Of a DNA stretch of 30,894 nt, positions 13,474-21,818 are shown in pieces. Positions within the stretch are counted from its first letter, which is position 1, and every line of letters starts with the position of its first letter. Source of the DNA: Chloroflexota bacterium. Lineage in GTDB: Bacteria > Chloroflexota > UBA11872. The stretch covers positions 1 through 30,894 of the forward strand of contig JAPOXI010000029.1 of NCBI GenBank assembly GCA_026707185.1. Reading direction: 5' to 3'. The notes under the pieces were generated by a model. That model did no database searches and was not told the DNA's origin. It worked only from the letters and a program-made list of their open reading frames with translations. Both the position numbers and the translations under genes were made by a program.

Positions 13474-15051
13474 TTAGCTGGTAGGACCTACATCGTGTGG
13501 GTAGGTGTACCAGTCATTCGCCGAGTTGCTGGTAATGGCGAAGCGGGTGCCGCCGGCGGCGTAAATCGTCTCGTCTCCGCTAAAACCGTTGCTGAACGCG
13601 AGACCCCGTACGGAACCGACGCTCAGGTTGGCACCCTTGCTATCCCAGCTTCCGGGGGCTCCGATGTCCCTGACGGTGCCCTGTCGCTGCCCGCGCTTGC
13701 TCAGGAAGAATTTGCTCCGGTCGGTCGCGGCCACGATCGTTCCATCGCGTGGAAGATTGGGCGAGAGCGCGATGGCAGTGACCCGGCCGATGGCCTTAGC
13801 GCCTCTCGAAGTGTGGAGTACGTTGTGAAAGGTCTCGCCACCGTCTTCCGAACGGTAGATGCCGTGCTCGTCCGAGCCCAGCCAGATGACACGGTCGTAG
13901 TGCCAGGCGGGATGGATGGCGACCGACGAAATCCTGAAGCCCTTTGGCAGCGCACTCCTTCCAATCACCGGCCGAAAGACTCGCCCAAGATCGTCGCTCA
14001 CCCACAGGTTGGTCGAGATCCAGGTGAAGATGTGGATGTTGTCGCCGCGTCCCTGCACCGTAAGCAGGCCGTCGAAGTTCACGTCTCTGGGCAGGCCGTT
14101 CCCGGGATTGGCGGACACGGTTGACCAACTGGCGCCGCCGTTGGTGGACTCAGACACCACACCGTTATCGGCGATCGCGTAGAAGGTGTGGTCAATCTGG
14201 AAGCGGGGCGATGGGGCGATTCCGCCGGTCCGGACACCGGGGGCGCCCATCGCGGTTGCCCAGGTCACGCCGCGGTCGGTGGAATATCCGATCCCGACGT
14301 CCGTCGCCGCTATCACAATGCTGTCCTCGAGAAAGGTTGGCGACGGGGCGATGTCGTACACCTTCGGGCTGGGTAGCCCGCTCAGGTGCTGGGTGAATCC
14401 GGCGCCGGCATTTGTGGACCGGAGGACGCCGCCAGAGGACGTGCCGAGCCAGAGCGTGCTGTCCTGGAAGACCGAAGGCGATGCCGCCAGGGTCAGGATT
14501 TCGCCGATCGGGGCCGAGGTTGGCGGCGGCGGCGGTGGTGGGGGCGCCATGGGCGTGGCGACCGCGGTTGGCGTCGGCGTGGGTATGGCCCAGGCAAAGA
14601 CGGACTGGACGTCGGCTCGATGGTCGCTGCGGCAATAGGTCTCCGCCTGGGCGCCGTGGACTTTCTGATAGATCCCCACGTTGCCGGCGTTGCCCAGGTG
14701 TGCCTCGACGATGTCGTTCAGGGCCACACAGGTTGTCGGCCAGGCGGTCGGCGCCAGAGCGCCGGCGCCCGCGCCGCCCACGGCCCAGGCGAAGGTGGCC
14801 TGGACGTCGGCGCGATGATCACTCTGGCAGGCCTGCTCAGCCTGCGCGCCGAAGACGCGCTGGTAGATGCCGACGTTGTGCGAGTTGCCCAAATGGCTCT
14901 CGACGATGTCGTTGAGTTCCACGCAGGTGGTGGGCCACTGCGCCAGGGCCGGTGTGGCGGTGAACGCCAGCCCCAGGGCCGCGGCCAGCGCCGCCCCAAC
15001 GAGAAGTGCGCGGAACCGCGTGTTGCTGATAAACGAGTGCAAGGCCGGCAT
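13474..15051 (-). CDS. Secreted Asp-box propeller protein with duplicated domain
   Basis: Start ATG 15051 gives a clear Sec signal: basic N-terminus, hydrophobic core ALLVGAALAAALGLAF and cleavage near PALAQ. About 525 residues. Two tandem copies of a 54-residue domain follow, each starting WPTTCV(E/A)LNDIVE and containing HLGN, VGIYQ, SDHRADVQ and FAWA, with two conserved cysteines that could form a disulfide. A proline/threonine linker then leads to a C-terminal beta-propeller with at least five Asp-box-like turns (RSTNAGAGF, YSTDRGVTW, ESTNGGASW, VSDDLGRVF, RSEDGGETF). This fold occurs in sialidase, sortilin and Ycf48-like proteins. No sialidase catalytic set is seen, so binding or scaffolding at the cell surface is more likely. 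It sits within the cellular-type block inside the phage genes. Confidence 0.8.
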   Translation of the reverse strand: MPALHSFISNTRFRALLVGAALAAALGLAFTATPALAQWPTTCVELNDIVESHLGNSHNVGIYQRVFGAQAEQACQSDHRADVQATFAWAVGGAGAGALAPTAWPTTCVALNDIVEAHLGNAGNVGIYQKVHGAQAETYCRSDHRADVQSVFAWAIPTPTPTAVATPMAPPPPPPPPTSAPIGEILTLAASPSVFQDSTLWLGTSSGGVLRSTNAGAGFTQHLSGLPSPKVYDIAPSPTFLEDSIVIAATDVGIGYSTDRGVTWATAMGAPGVRTGGIAPSPRFQIDHTFYAIADNGVVSESTNGGASWSTVSANPGNGLPRDVNFDGLLTVQGRGDNIHIFTWISTNLWVSDDLGRVFRPVIGRSALPKGFRISSVAIHPAWHYDRVIWLGSDEHGIYRSEDGGETFHNVLHTSRGAKAIGRVTAIALSPNLPRDGTIVAATDRSKFFLSKRGQRQGTVRDIGAPGSWDSKGANLSVGSVRGLAFSNGFSGDETIYAAGGTRFAITSNSANDWYTYPHDVGPTS

Positions 15052-15172
15052 CCGCCGCCTCCGTGGGCTCGCCGGAAGACATAAACATCGTAGCCGTAGG
15101 CCACCAGCAAGGGAAGCGTGAATTGCGCGGTATGGCAGGGATGCACGGCGGTGGATGGCCGGCAACGTGGAG

Positions 15173-15210
15173 TTGCGGAGAGTAAGCAGATGGTGTACAC
15201 TATGCGTGTA
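15173..15210 (+). promoter_or_regulatory. Candidate late promoter with palindromic operator
   Basis: TTGCGG (15173-15178), 17 bases, TACACT (15196-15201). The palindrome TACAC-TATGC-GTGTA (15196-15210) covers the -10 box in the same geometry as the site at 8500. Reads into the capsid operon. Confidence 0.5.
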
Positions 15211-15608
15211 GCGCTTCGGGCCAGATCGATTCCGCCGGACGAGCGGAGGTCGGCCGAAGCGGGGCCGCGGCGGCCCGCGTCACCTGATCCGACCGCTGCC
15301 GGGCGTACGGAGCGATTTCATCGCTTCTCACCGATGGCAGCTGATTGAGGGAACGCGACGACGGCGTCATCAGCGACCCAGCGCGCTTGAGCGGAGTACG
15401 GGGGCGGCGGGCCGCGCGCATCGTCCGATGGGATTTCGGATGGGTGCGTCGCCGCCGTCCCCAGATGGTCAGGGTCGGACCTGACGTGCCCCGATAGACC
15501 GAGCGCCGGCGAAGCGCGGTTTCGCCGAACAGGCGCCGACGAGCGGCGTCACATCGACAGCAGGCAATTCGAGCGCCGCGCATTAGCGGGCGCTCCGGAG
15601 GAGACGCA
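15211..15608 (+). other. Long untranslated leader of capsid operon
   Basis: About 400 bases without a credible gene. It contains GC-rich inverted repeats (for example GAGCGCC/GGCGCTC at 15570-15596), consistent with a structured leader. GGAGGAG at 15597-15603 is the capsid ribosome site. Confidence 0.5.
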
Positions 15609-16463
15609 GTGGCGATTACAACGAGCGATTCAATTGGCGACGTGGTGGACACGGTGATTGCCGAAGCCCGCCGCACCCAGATGCACCGCACGGTCATGGA
15701 ACCGTTGGTGCGGACCTACCGCGTTCCGCGCGGGGCCGGCGACAAGCTGGACATTCCCAAGTTCGGCACGGTGTCCGCGGCCGCTCTGACCGAGGGCGTG
15801 GACATGACGAACCCGCAAACCCTGACGACGAGCAAGGTCACCATCACACCGGCCGAGGTTGGCGCCCAGATCGTGCTGACGGACCGGGCGTTGCGCACGG
15901 CCAAGGAAGACATGGCGCGAGCGGCCGGCCGCGTGCTGGGCGACGCGATCGCCCGCAAGCTGGATACGGACCTGCTGGGCATGTTGGACAGCTTCAGCAC
16001 GTCGCTGGGCGGGGCCGGTAAAAACATCTCGATGGGCCACCTGCGGGCGGCGGTTTCGCGCCTGCACGGGGCGGACGAGCCGGCACCCCAGCCGTTCCAC
16101 GCGGTGCTGCACCCGTACCAGGCGCACGACCTGGCCGCGGACATCTCGCCGACGGGCACGTATCCGGTGCCGGCCGGCATCTCGCAGACGGTGCTGGAAA
16201 ACCACTGGGTGGCGCGGGCCTTCGGGGTGGACATCTTTCAGGCCGGAAACGTGGATGTGGACGCCAGCGACGACGCCAAGGGCGCGGTGTTTTCCAAGGA
16301 GGCGCTGGTGCTGGTGATGTTCAAGGACTGGGCGGTGGAACGACAGCGTGACGCCTCGCTGCGGGCCTGGGAGCTGAATGTCGTGGCGGACTACGGCCTG
16401 GGCGAATACGCGGACGCCTGGGGCGTGGAGATGTACTTCGACGCGTCCACCCCGTCCAGCTAG
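15609..16463 (+). CDS. Phage major capsid protein
   Basis: 284 residues from GTG 15609, with GGAGGAG 5 bases ahead. Pattern of a coat protein of the N4-gp56/HK97-like class: an N-terminal helix (VVDTVIAEARRTQMHRTVM) passing to LVRTYRVPRGAGDKLDIPKF, then a beta segment with TTSKVTITPAEVGAQIVLTD, the spine-helix region RTAKEDMARAAGRVLGDAIA, and a C-terminal P-domain-like part ending in a DYGLGEYADAWGVEMY strand. It forms the shell of the particle. It heads an operon of virion genes with good ribosome sites and little spacing. Codon use favours G/C-ended CTG, GTG and GCG, unlike the C-only style of the terminase. No protease is visible beside it. Confidence 0.8.
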   Translation: MAITTSDSIGDVVDTVIAEARRTQMHRTVMEPLVRTYRVPRGAGDKLDIPKFGTVSAAALTEGVDMTNPQTLTTSKVTITPAEVGAQIVLTDRALRTAKEDMARAAGRVLGDAIARKLDTDLLGMLDSFSTSLGGAGKNISMGHLRAAVSRLHGADEPAPQPFHAVLHPYQAHDLAADISPTGTYPVPAGISQTVLENHWVARAFGVDIFQAGNVDVDASDDAKGAVFSKEALVLVMFKDWAVERQRDASLRAWELNVVADYGLGEYADAWGVEMYFDASTPSS

Positions 16464-16495
16464 CGCCGGACGGTTCCAGTAGGAGGTAGCGGCAC

Positions 16496-16750
16496 ATGCA
16501 CGCTCCCATCATCTGGATCAGGCGCCGCCCGGCGCGGCGCCTGATTCACCGCTTTCCCGGCGCGCCGGGCGGGCGCCAGATCCTGGTGATCACGCCCGAC
16601 CGCCAGGAAGCGCGAGACACGGCGCTGGCCATGCGCGAGCGCCAGGCGACGCGCCTGCGCGATCACGGCGCAGCCGATCCGGAACCCCTGGGTTCGCAGC
16701 GCGCGGCGTGGAATCAGGGTGACCCCCAGCGCTCGGAGGCCCGACCGTGA
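16496..16750 (+). CDS. Small basic phage protein
   Basis: 84 residues from ATG 16496 with GGAGGT 8 bases ahead. A short hydrophobic start (APIIWIRRRPARRLIHRF) leads into GGRQILVITPDRQEARDTAL and a charged tail. No family is recognised. Its position between capsid and adaptor-like genes suits a decoration or head-completion protein. The stop TGA shares bases with the GTG start of the next gene, so the two are translationally coupled. Confidence 0.65.
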   Translation: MHAPIIWIRRRPARRLIHRFPGAPGGRQILVITPDRQEARDTALAMRERQATRLRDHGAADPEPLGSQRAAWNQGDPQRSEARP

Positions 16751-17952
16751 GCGTCACGCGGCGGGCGTTGCGGCATCGAGTTGCGCGGCGGCTGGCGCCG
16801 TTTCTCACCGGAACGGCGGAAAGCGGGTCCACGGTGACCCTGGTCGACCCGGCACGGCTCCAGGATTCAACCGCATCCGCCGACCTGTGGGTCGACAGCT
16901 GGGTGCTGGTGTTGGACGGTCCAAACGCCGGCGAGAGCCGGCGGGTGGCCGCCTACGACCCGGCGTCAGGGGCAATCACCGTCAGCCGGGCGTTTCCACA
17001 TCCCGTGCAGGCCGCGTCCTATGAACTGTCACGCCTGGTTGCGCCCGAGGTTGTCGACGCGGCGATCGACGCCACCCTCACGCGCTGCTGGTTTCAGACC
17101 CTGGTGCCGCTGACGGCGCTGGCGGACGGTGACATGGCGAGCCCGGACGCCCGGGCCTGGCGCGTCTGGAATGCGACCGCGGCCAAGGTCGCGGCCAATG
17201 GCGCTACCGGCCTGGACGTGACCAACACGGCAGCGGGCGGCTATGCGGCATCGACCAGCCTGGCCGTGCTGCCGGGGCAGGCGTACACCCTGGAAGCGTC
17301 CGTGGCCCCGAGCGGCGCCACGGCTCGACTTTCAGTGCACGACCTGAGCCGGAATGTTGACCTGGGCGCGACCGAGGGCACAGGCCAGACGCGGCGACGG
17401 CTACGACTGGCGTTCGTCATCCCTGACGGATGCGAGGAAATCGAGGTCCGCCTGGGTGGTCTGGAGGCCGACGCGGTGACGCGCTGGACGCAGGTGACTC
17501 TGCAGGTGGCCAACCGACGGCGCTCGCCGCTGCCGGTCTGGATCACGCACCGGCAGCAGGTCGTCGAAGTCTGGCGGCGCGCGGCCGACCACCCCGAGCG
17601 CGTGATGTCGGCGGCGGCCTGGTGGCGCACGGCAGCCAATCCGGGGCCGATGGGTCAGGGGCTATGGCTGGAGGTGGATCCACCACCGAGCGCCGGCGAG
17701 ACGTTGCTGATCGAGGGGCTGCGCGCGTACGACCCGTTGGCGACCGACGACGCCACCACCGACGCACCGGTGGACTGGGTGGCGCAAGGGGCGGTGGTGG
17801 AGGTGTACCGACACCTCAACCGCGACGCGCCGGCGGGGGACGTGGCGCGCTATGCCGCGCTGCAGCGTGACGCCGCGCTGGAGTTTCAGCATCTCTCCCG
17901 CCTCTACCGTCCGCGGGCCACCCGGCGGGTGATATTGAGTGGAGGCTGGTAA
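16747..17952 (+). CDS. Virion structural protein, adaptor-like with carbohydrate-binding-like insert
   Basis: 401 residues from GTG 16747. The N-terminal third (LRHRVARRLAPFLTGTAES with a beta stretch and ATLTRCWFQTLVPL) and the C-terminal third (VDWVAQGAVVEVYRHLNRD, then LSRLYRPRATRRVILSGGW) resemble two halves of a head-tail adaptor or connector protein, which usually have a helical bundle that joins the portal. Between them, about residues 135-260, is a beta-sandwich-like stretch with AWRVWNATAAKVAA, YTLEASVAPSG and RLRLAFVIPDGCEEIEV, typical of carbohydrate-binding modules. Such an insertion would display a binding domain at the neck. The next gene follows the stop directly. Confidence 0.55.
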   Translation: MSVTRRALRHRVARRLAPFLTGTAESGSTVTLVDPARLQDSTASADLWVDSWVLVLDGPNAGESRRVAAYDPASGAITVSRAFPHPVQAASYELSRLVAPEVVDAAIDATLTRCWFQTLVPLTALADGDMASPDARAWRVWNATAAKVAANGATGLDVTNTAAGGYAASTSLAVLPGQAYTLEASVAPSGATARLSVHDLSRNVDLGATEGTGQTRRRLRLAFVIPDGCEEIEVRLGGLEADAVTRWTQVTLQVANRRRSPLPVWITHRQQVVEVWRRAADHPERVMSAAAWWRTAANPGPMGQGLWLEVDPPPSAGETLLIEGLRAYDPLATDDATTDAPVDWVAQGAVVEVYRHLNRDAPAGDVARYAALQRDAALEFQHLSRLYRPRATRRVILSGGW

Positions 17953-20331
17953 ATGCCGCGTGGAAACCGCCCGCCGTATCCGTACGACTGCAGTGTGGAT
18001 GGGGTGGGTCTCATGCTGAGCAACGAGCCTGGCGGTGAGGTGGCCTGGCGTGAACGCAAGCTGGACTTCTTCGCGCCGCGCGTGAGCCAGACCGACCAGT
18101 CCTATGCCCAGTTCCCGCCCGAAGACGAAACGACCTGGGCCGTGGATGACCTGTCGGGCGGCTTCGGCCAGCGCGTCGCGCCGCGCGGCGGATCGACCGG
18201 CTACGCCCACGGGCTGGCCGACACGCGTATCCCGCACCAGGTCACGCTGCCCCCCGAAGTCCGGACGACGCCAATAGCGTCGTCCGGAGTGATCACGGAC
18301 CACTTCGAATTGGCCGGCGACACGTACGTGTTGGCGGGTTCGGCCGTCTATCGTTCGCGGGGCGGCACGACCTGGACGCTGGCCAAGGCCTTCGAACCGG
18401 GCGTGACGGCTGGCGCGGCCACGGTTTTCAAGGGGCGTGCGGACCGGCCGATGGCCTTTGTGGCCGTCGGCGGTTCGGCGGCCGACGAGCCGTTCTGGAC
18501 GTTCGATGGCACGACCTGGACGCAGCACGAGGGTCAGCGTGCCCGTCCGGCGGCCGTGTTGCGGACCAGTGACGGCGGCCAGACCTTCGCCGATCTGACA
18601 GCCGTCCTGAGCGACGGGGACCCGGCGACGTACGGGCACCTGGACTCGCTGGGGGCGGCGAGCGACGGCGCCTGGCTGCTGGTTGGCGGCGACGCTCCCT
18701 TCGCCGCGATACGCATCGACATGAACTCCGCGGCAAACGGTAACGCCGCCGAGTTGACGGCGGAGTACTGGGACGGCCAGAGCTGGACGCTCGTGGAGGG
18801 GCTGACCGACGGCACGGCGCGAGACGGCACGACGTTAGCCGGCGGCGGCGACGTGACGTTCCTTGAACCACCCGACTGGCGGCGTACCACGATCGGCGGG
18901 GTCGAGGCCCTTTGGCTGCGGTTGACTGTTGGGGCGGCGCTGGATTCCTCAACCCGAATCAACGAACTGGCGCTTCGCGAGGTCCGCAAGGCCGACGCGT
19001 TCCTGGTGCTGGGTTCGCAACTGGCGCGGGTGAGCCGTGAGACCGGCAGCCCGGTGCTCTCAATCTCGGAGGACGGCGGGGCGGGCTCCACCTGGACCGT
19101 CGGCACGCCCGTGGGCGACGGGGCGTTTGGGGTCGGTTCATTGCTGGGCCTGGGTCGTACCGCCTATCTGGTCAAGGCGGACGGCCTCTACGCGCTGCGT
19201 CCCGATACCGGAACCGGCGCGGTTGCGGAGCACCTGTGGTCCCAGCCGGTGCGAAGCGCCAGCCCGCCGAACGGTCGCGGCGCGGCGGTCTGGCGCGGCT
19301 TCCTGTGGCTGCCCCTGCCGCAGGGGCTCCACCGGTTCCGGCCCGGCGAGCTGACTGCGGCCGGCCCGGAACGCCTGCGCCAGAACGCCTCGCCGATTCG
19401 GGGGCAGGTGACTGCCTGCGTCGGCGACGCCCATTACCTGTACGCCGTCCTGCGGGATGAGACCGGGCGATCAACGTTGCTGGCGCTCAACCAGGAACAG
19501 GATTCCTGGCACCCCATCGCGCGCCTGGGGCAGGCGGAATGCCGGCACATGTGGGTGTCGGACCGGCCGGGGACGAACCCGCGGCTCAATATCGCAATCG
19601 GCGGCTCACTGGCGGCCATGGTGCTGCCGCGCGGGTCGGCCAACCCCCGGCACGATTCCAATTGCCGCTATGCGATCACTGCGGATCTGGCCCTCTCCCG
19701 CTTCGACGCGGGCTTCGCGGCGCAGCCGAAGGCGTTCCTGGCGCTGGCGCTGAGCGGCGAACGGCTCACGGCGTCTTCCTGGGTGGACGCGTCCTACCGG
19801 CTGGGCGATGGCGAGCCGTACCGCCCGCTCGGACGCTTCGCCACCAGTGGGCAGCGCATTGAATTCGGGCCAGAGGCCGCCGCGGCCGCCATTGATGTGC
19901 GATTGACGCTGCATACCGACGACCCCTGGACGACGCCTGTGATCCACGCGGTCTCTCTGGCCTATGCCGTACGCGCGGACTTTAAGCGGGTGTTCGAGTT
20001 CGTGGTCCGAATCGCGGACCAGGCGCCGCTGCGCGATGGACGCCGCGATCGTCGATCGGGTCGCGACATCAAGCGCACCATTGCCGCCGCGGCGGCCACG
20101 CGCGAGCCGGTGGTGCTGGTTAGCCCGGACGGCGAACACGTGGAGGTGCTGGTTCGCGGGGCGGAGGCCCAGGCGCGGCGCAGCGAGGCCGGGCGCGACC
20201 TGGAGTGGCGGATGCCCGTAACCGCCACGGAATACCGGCCGACCGCGGGCACGGGCACGCACAACCGTCTGGCGGCCTACGCGCATGCGAAGCAGGCCGC
20301 TTACATACACACGCAACTCGCCAGGCTTTAG
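17953..20331 (+). CDS. Large virion protein, propeller-like tail component
   Basis: 792 residues from ATG 17953, with GGAGG 9 bases ahead and starting right after the preceding stop. Beta-rich throughout. Asp-box-like turns (YRSRGGTTWTL, TSDGGQTFADL, SEDGGAGSTW) and repeated W-containing strands suggest a beta-propeller in the middle. The opening (SVDGVGLMLSNEPGGEVAWRE, SYAQFPPEDETTWAVDDLSGG) looks like the start of a phage tail hub or stopper, and the C-terminus (RVFEFVVRIADQAPLRDGRR) carries the FEFVVRI-type motif seen in tail proteins. Probably a tail tube or nozzle and receptor-contact component of a short tail. No hydrolase motif is visible. The exact role is inferred from position and composition. 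Confidence 0.6.
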   Translation: MPRGNRPPYPYDCSVDGVGLMLSNEPGGEVAWRERKLDFFAPRVSQTDQSYAQFPPEDETTWAVDDLSGGFGQRVAPRGGSTGYAHGLADTRIPHQVTLPPEVRTTPIASSGVITDHFELAGDTYVLAGSAVYRSRGGTTWTLAKAFEPGVTAGAATVFKGRADRPMAFVAVGGSAADEPFWTFDGTTWTQHEGQRARPAAVLRTSDGGQTFADLTAVLSDGDPATYGHLDSLGAASDGAWLLVGGDAPFAAIRIDMNSAANGNAAELTAEYWDGQSWTLVEGLTDGTARDGTTLAGGGDVTFLEPPDWRRTTIGGVEALWLRLTVGAALDSSTRINELALREVRKADAFLVLGSQLARVSRETGSPVLSISEDGGAGSTWTVGTPVGDGAFGVGSLLGLGRTAYLVKADGLYALRPDTGTGAVAEHLWSQPVRSASPPNGRGAAVWRGFLWLPLPQGLHRFRPGELTAAGPERLRQNASPIRGQVTACVGDAHYLYAVLRDETGRSTLLALNQEQDSWHPIARLGQAECRHMWVSDRPGTNPRLNIAIGGSLAAMVLPRGSANPRHDSNCRYAITADLALSRFDAGFAAQPKAFLALALSGERLTASSWVDASYRLGDGEPYRPLGRFATSGQRIEFGPEAAAAAIDVRLTLHTDDPWTTPVIHAVSLAYAVRADFKRVFEFVVRIADQAPLRDGRRDRRSGRDIKRTIAAAAATREPVVLVSPDGEHVEVLVRGAEAQARRSEAGRDLEWRMPVTATEYRPTAGTGTHNRLAAYAHAKQAAYIHTQLARL

Positions 20332-20342
20332 GAGGCCGCGAT

Positions 20343-21395
20343 ATGGCAACTACCACGGCAAACCTGCGGCTGACCAAGCCGCTGGGCGCCGAGCGATACG
20401 ACATCAACGTGTTCAACAACAACGCCGACCTGATCGACGCCGGATTTCACGCGGCGAACGGACACGACCACTCGGGCCGGGCGGGCGAAGGCCCGCAGCT
20501 CACCGACGCGGCACTGGCGGCGGGCGCGGTGACGACCGCGAAGCTGGCGTTGGACACGTTTCACGCCGAGCAGTTTCGCAACGCCCTGCCGAACGGCGGC
20601 TTTGAATCGTGGTCCGGCGGCGGGACGTCGGCGCCGGATGGCTGGTCGCTGTCGGGCGCCAATGCCCAGACTGCGCGCGCGACATCGGTCGTCAAGCACG
20701 GACGCCATGCCGCGTCCCTGAAGCGGCGGGGCGCCGACTGCGATCTGCGTCGCGGGCTGGTCGACGACCTGGGCGGCCTGACCTACCTGCGGGGGCGGAC
20801 GTTCACGCTGGGCGGTTGGGTCTACGCGACGGTCCCCAATCGAGCGCGGCTGGAATTGGGCGACGGCGTGACCACGTCCATTTCGGCCTATCACACGGGC
20901 GGATCGGCCTGGGAGTGGCTGACGGTCACGATTGCCGTGGACAGCGCGGCGCCGACGCTGCTGGCGCTGTGCAAGCTCAAGCAGGGCGACACCACGGCCT
21001 GGTTCGACGGGCTGCAACTGGCCGAAGGCACCCTGGCGCACGCATTCACTCCCCATCCGCTGGACGAGGCGCTCCGCCTGACCAACTTCCAGGACAGCAC
21101 CCCCGCCAACCACGTGGACCGCGGTCAGTGGCGGGCGGAGGTGGGCGTTGCGTCGGTCGCGGGCGTGCGCTCGCAAAACTGGTCCGATCACAGCGTCTCG
21201 TTTGAGACTTCGTTCCGCACGGTCTACGCGGCGCTGGCCACTCCGCGAGAGGACATCGGCGGGCGGCGGATCGTCGCGCGCTGCACCAATCTGCGCGTCG
21301 ACGGATTCACCCTGCAGGCCGCGACCGGGGACGGCCGCGATTTCAGCAGCACGGATCCGGGGCTCGTCTATTGGCTCGCGATTGGAGCCGTGTAG
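20343..21395 (+). CDS. Phage tail fibre with C-terminal lectin-like domain
   Basis: 350 residues from ATG 20343, with GGAGG 7 bases ahead; upstream in-frame starts overlap the previous gene and lack a site. The N-terminus has the fibre signature TANLRLTKPLGAERYDINVF followed by NNNADLIDAGF and HDHSG, common in tail fibres that attach to the virion. Residues about 85-235 form a beta-sandwich carbohydrate-binding-like module (LPNGGFESWSGGGTSAPDGW, FTLGGWVYA, TTAWFDGLQLAEGT). The last 80 residues (SVSFETSFRTVYAALATP) resemble an H-type lectin domain, so glycan binding on the host surface is likely. Its stop is followed by a 104-base gap and a small gene. Confidence 0.75.
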   Translation: MATTTANLRLTKPLGAERYDINVFNNNADLIDAGFHAANGHDHSGRAGEGPQLTDAALAAGAVTTAKLALDTFHAEQFRNALPNGGFESWSGGGTSAPDGWSLSGANAQTARATSVVKHGRHAASLKRRGADCDLRRGLVDDLGGLTYLRGRTFTLGGWVYATVPNRARLELGDGVTTSISAYHTGGSAWEWLTVTIAVDSAAPTLLALCKLKQGDTTAWFDGLQLAEGTLAHAFTPHPLDEALRLTNFQDSTPANHVDRGQWRAEVGVASVAGVRSQNWSDHSVSFETSFRTVYAALATPREDIGGRRIVARCTNLRVDGFTLQAATGDGRDFSSTDPGLVYWLAIGAV

Positions 21396-21499
21396 TGCGA
21401 GCCGTGGACGATCCCGGTTGGAACCACTCAGGCCGGCGGATCGAAAGGCCCGCTCCGGTACCTGGCACAGCCGCCAATCATTCGAAGAAGGAGACCGTC

Positions 21500-21736
21500 A
21501 TGGAACCTGAAACCATCGGCATCATTTCGGCCGTAACCGTCTACATCGCGCGCGCCGTGCGCAACGAGATGGTGCGCTGGCGCAGCCGGGCGCGCGGCAC
21601 CGATTCGGAGACGCGGGCCCTGCAGCTGCTGGAGAACATTGACCGCGGCCTGTCGAGTCACCACTCCGAAATGACGCGTTACCAGGCGTCGATCGCGGAT
21701 TCGCTCGGTCAGATCAAGGGCCGTCTGGCGGCGTAG
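21500..21736 (+). CDS. Small membrane-anchored coiled-coil protein, holin-like position
   Basis: 78 residues from ATG 21500 with AAGGAG 7 bases ahead. One hydrophobic segment at the N-terminus (ETIGIISAVTVYIARAV) is followed by a basic stretch and a charged helix (LLENIDRGLSSHHSEMTRYQ). This architecture, one membrane span plus coiled coil at the end of a structural operon, resembles XhlA-like or accessory lysis proteins, but no lysin follows it. An alternative is a virion accessory protein. A strong hairpin ends the operon. Confidence 0.55.
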   Translation: MEPETIGIISAVTVYIARAVRNEMVRWRSRARGTDSETRALQLLENIDRGLSSHHSEMTRYQASIADSLGQIKGRLAA

Positions 21737-21787
21737 CGCGCATCCAGCGCAGGCGCGGTCCGCGCCGCGCGCCGCATTCGCGAATGG

Positions 21788-21818
21788 TCGCCCTGGCTTC
21801 ACCCTGAAGCCAGGGCGA
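21788..21818. terminator. Bidirectional terminator between convergent genes
   Basis: Perfect 14-base stem: TCGCCCTGGCTTCA (21788-21801) and TGAAGCCAGGGCGA (21805-21818), loop CCC. It lies after the last phage gene and overlaps the stop codon (21799-21801) of the minus-strand gene. Confidence 0.75.
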
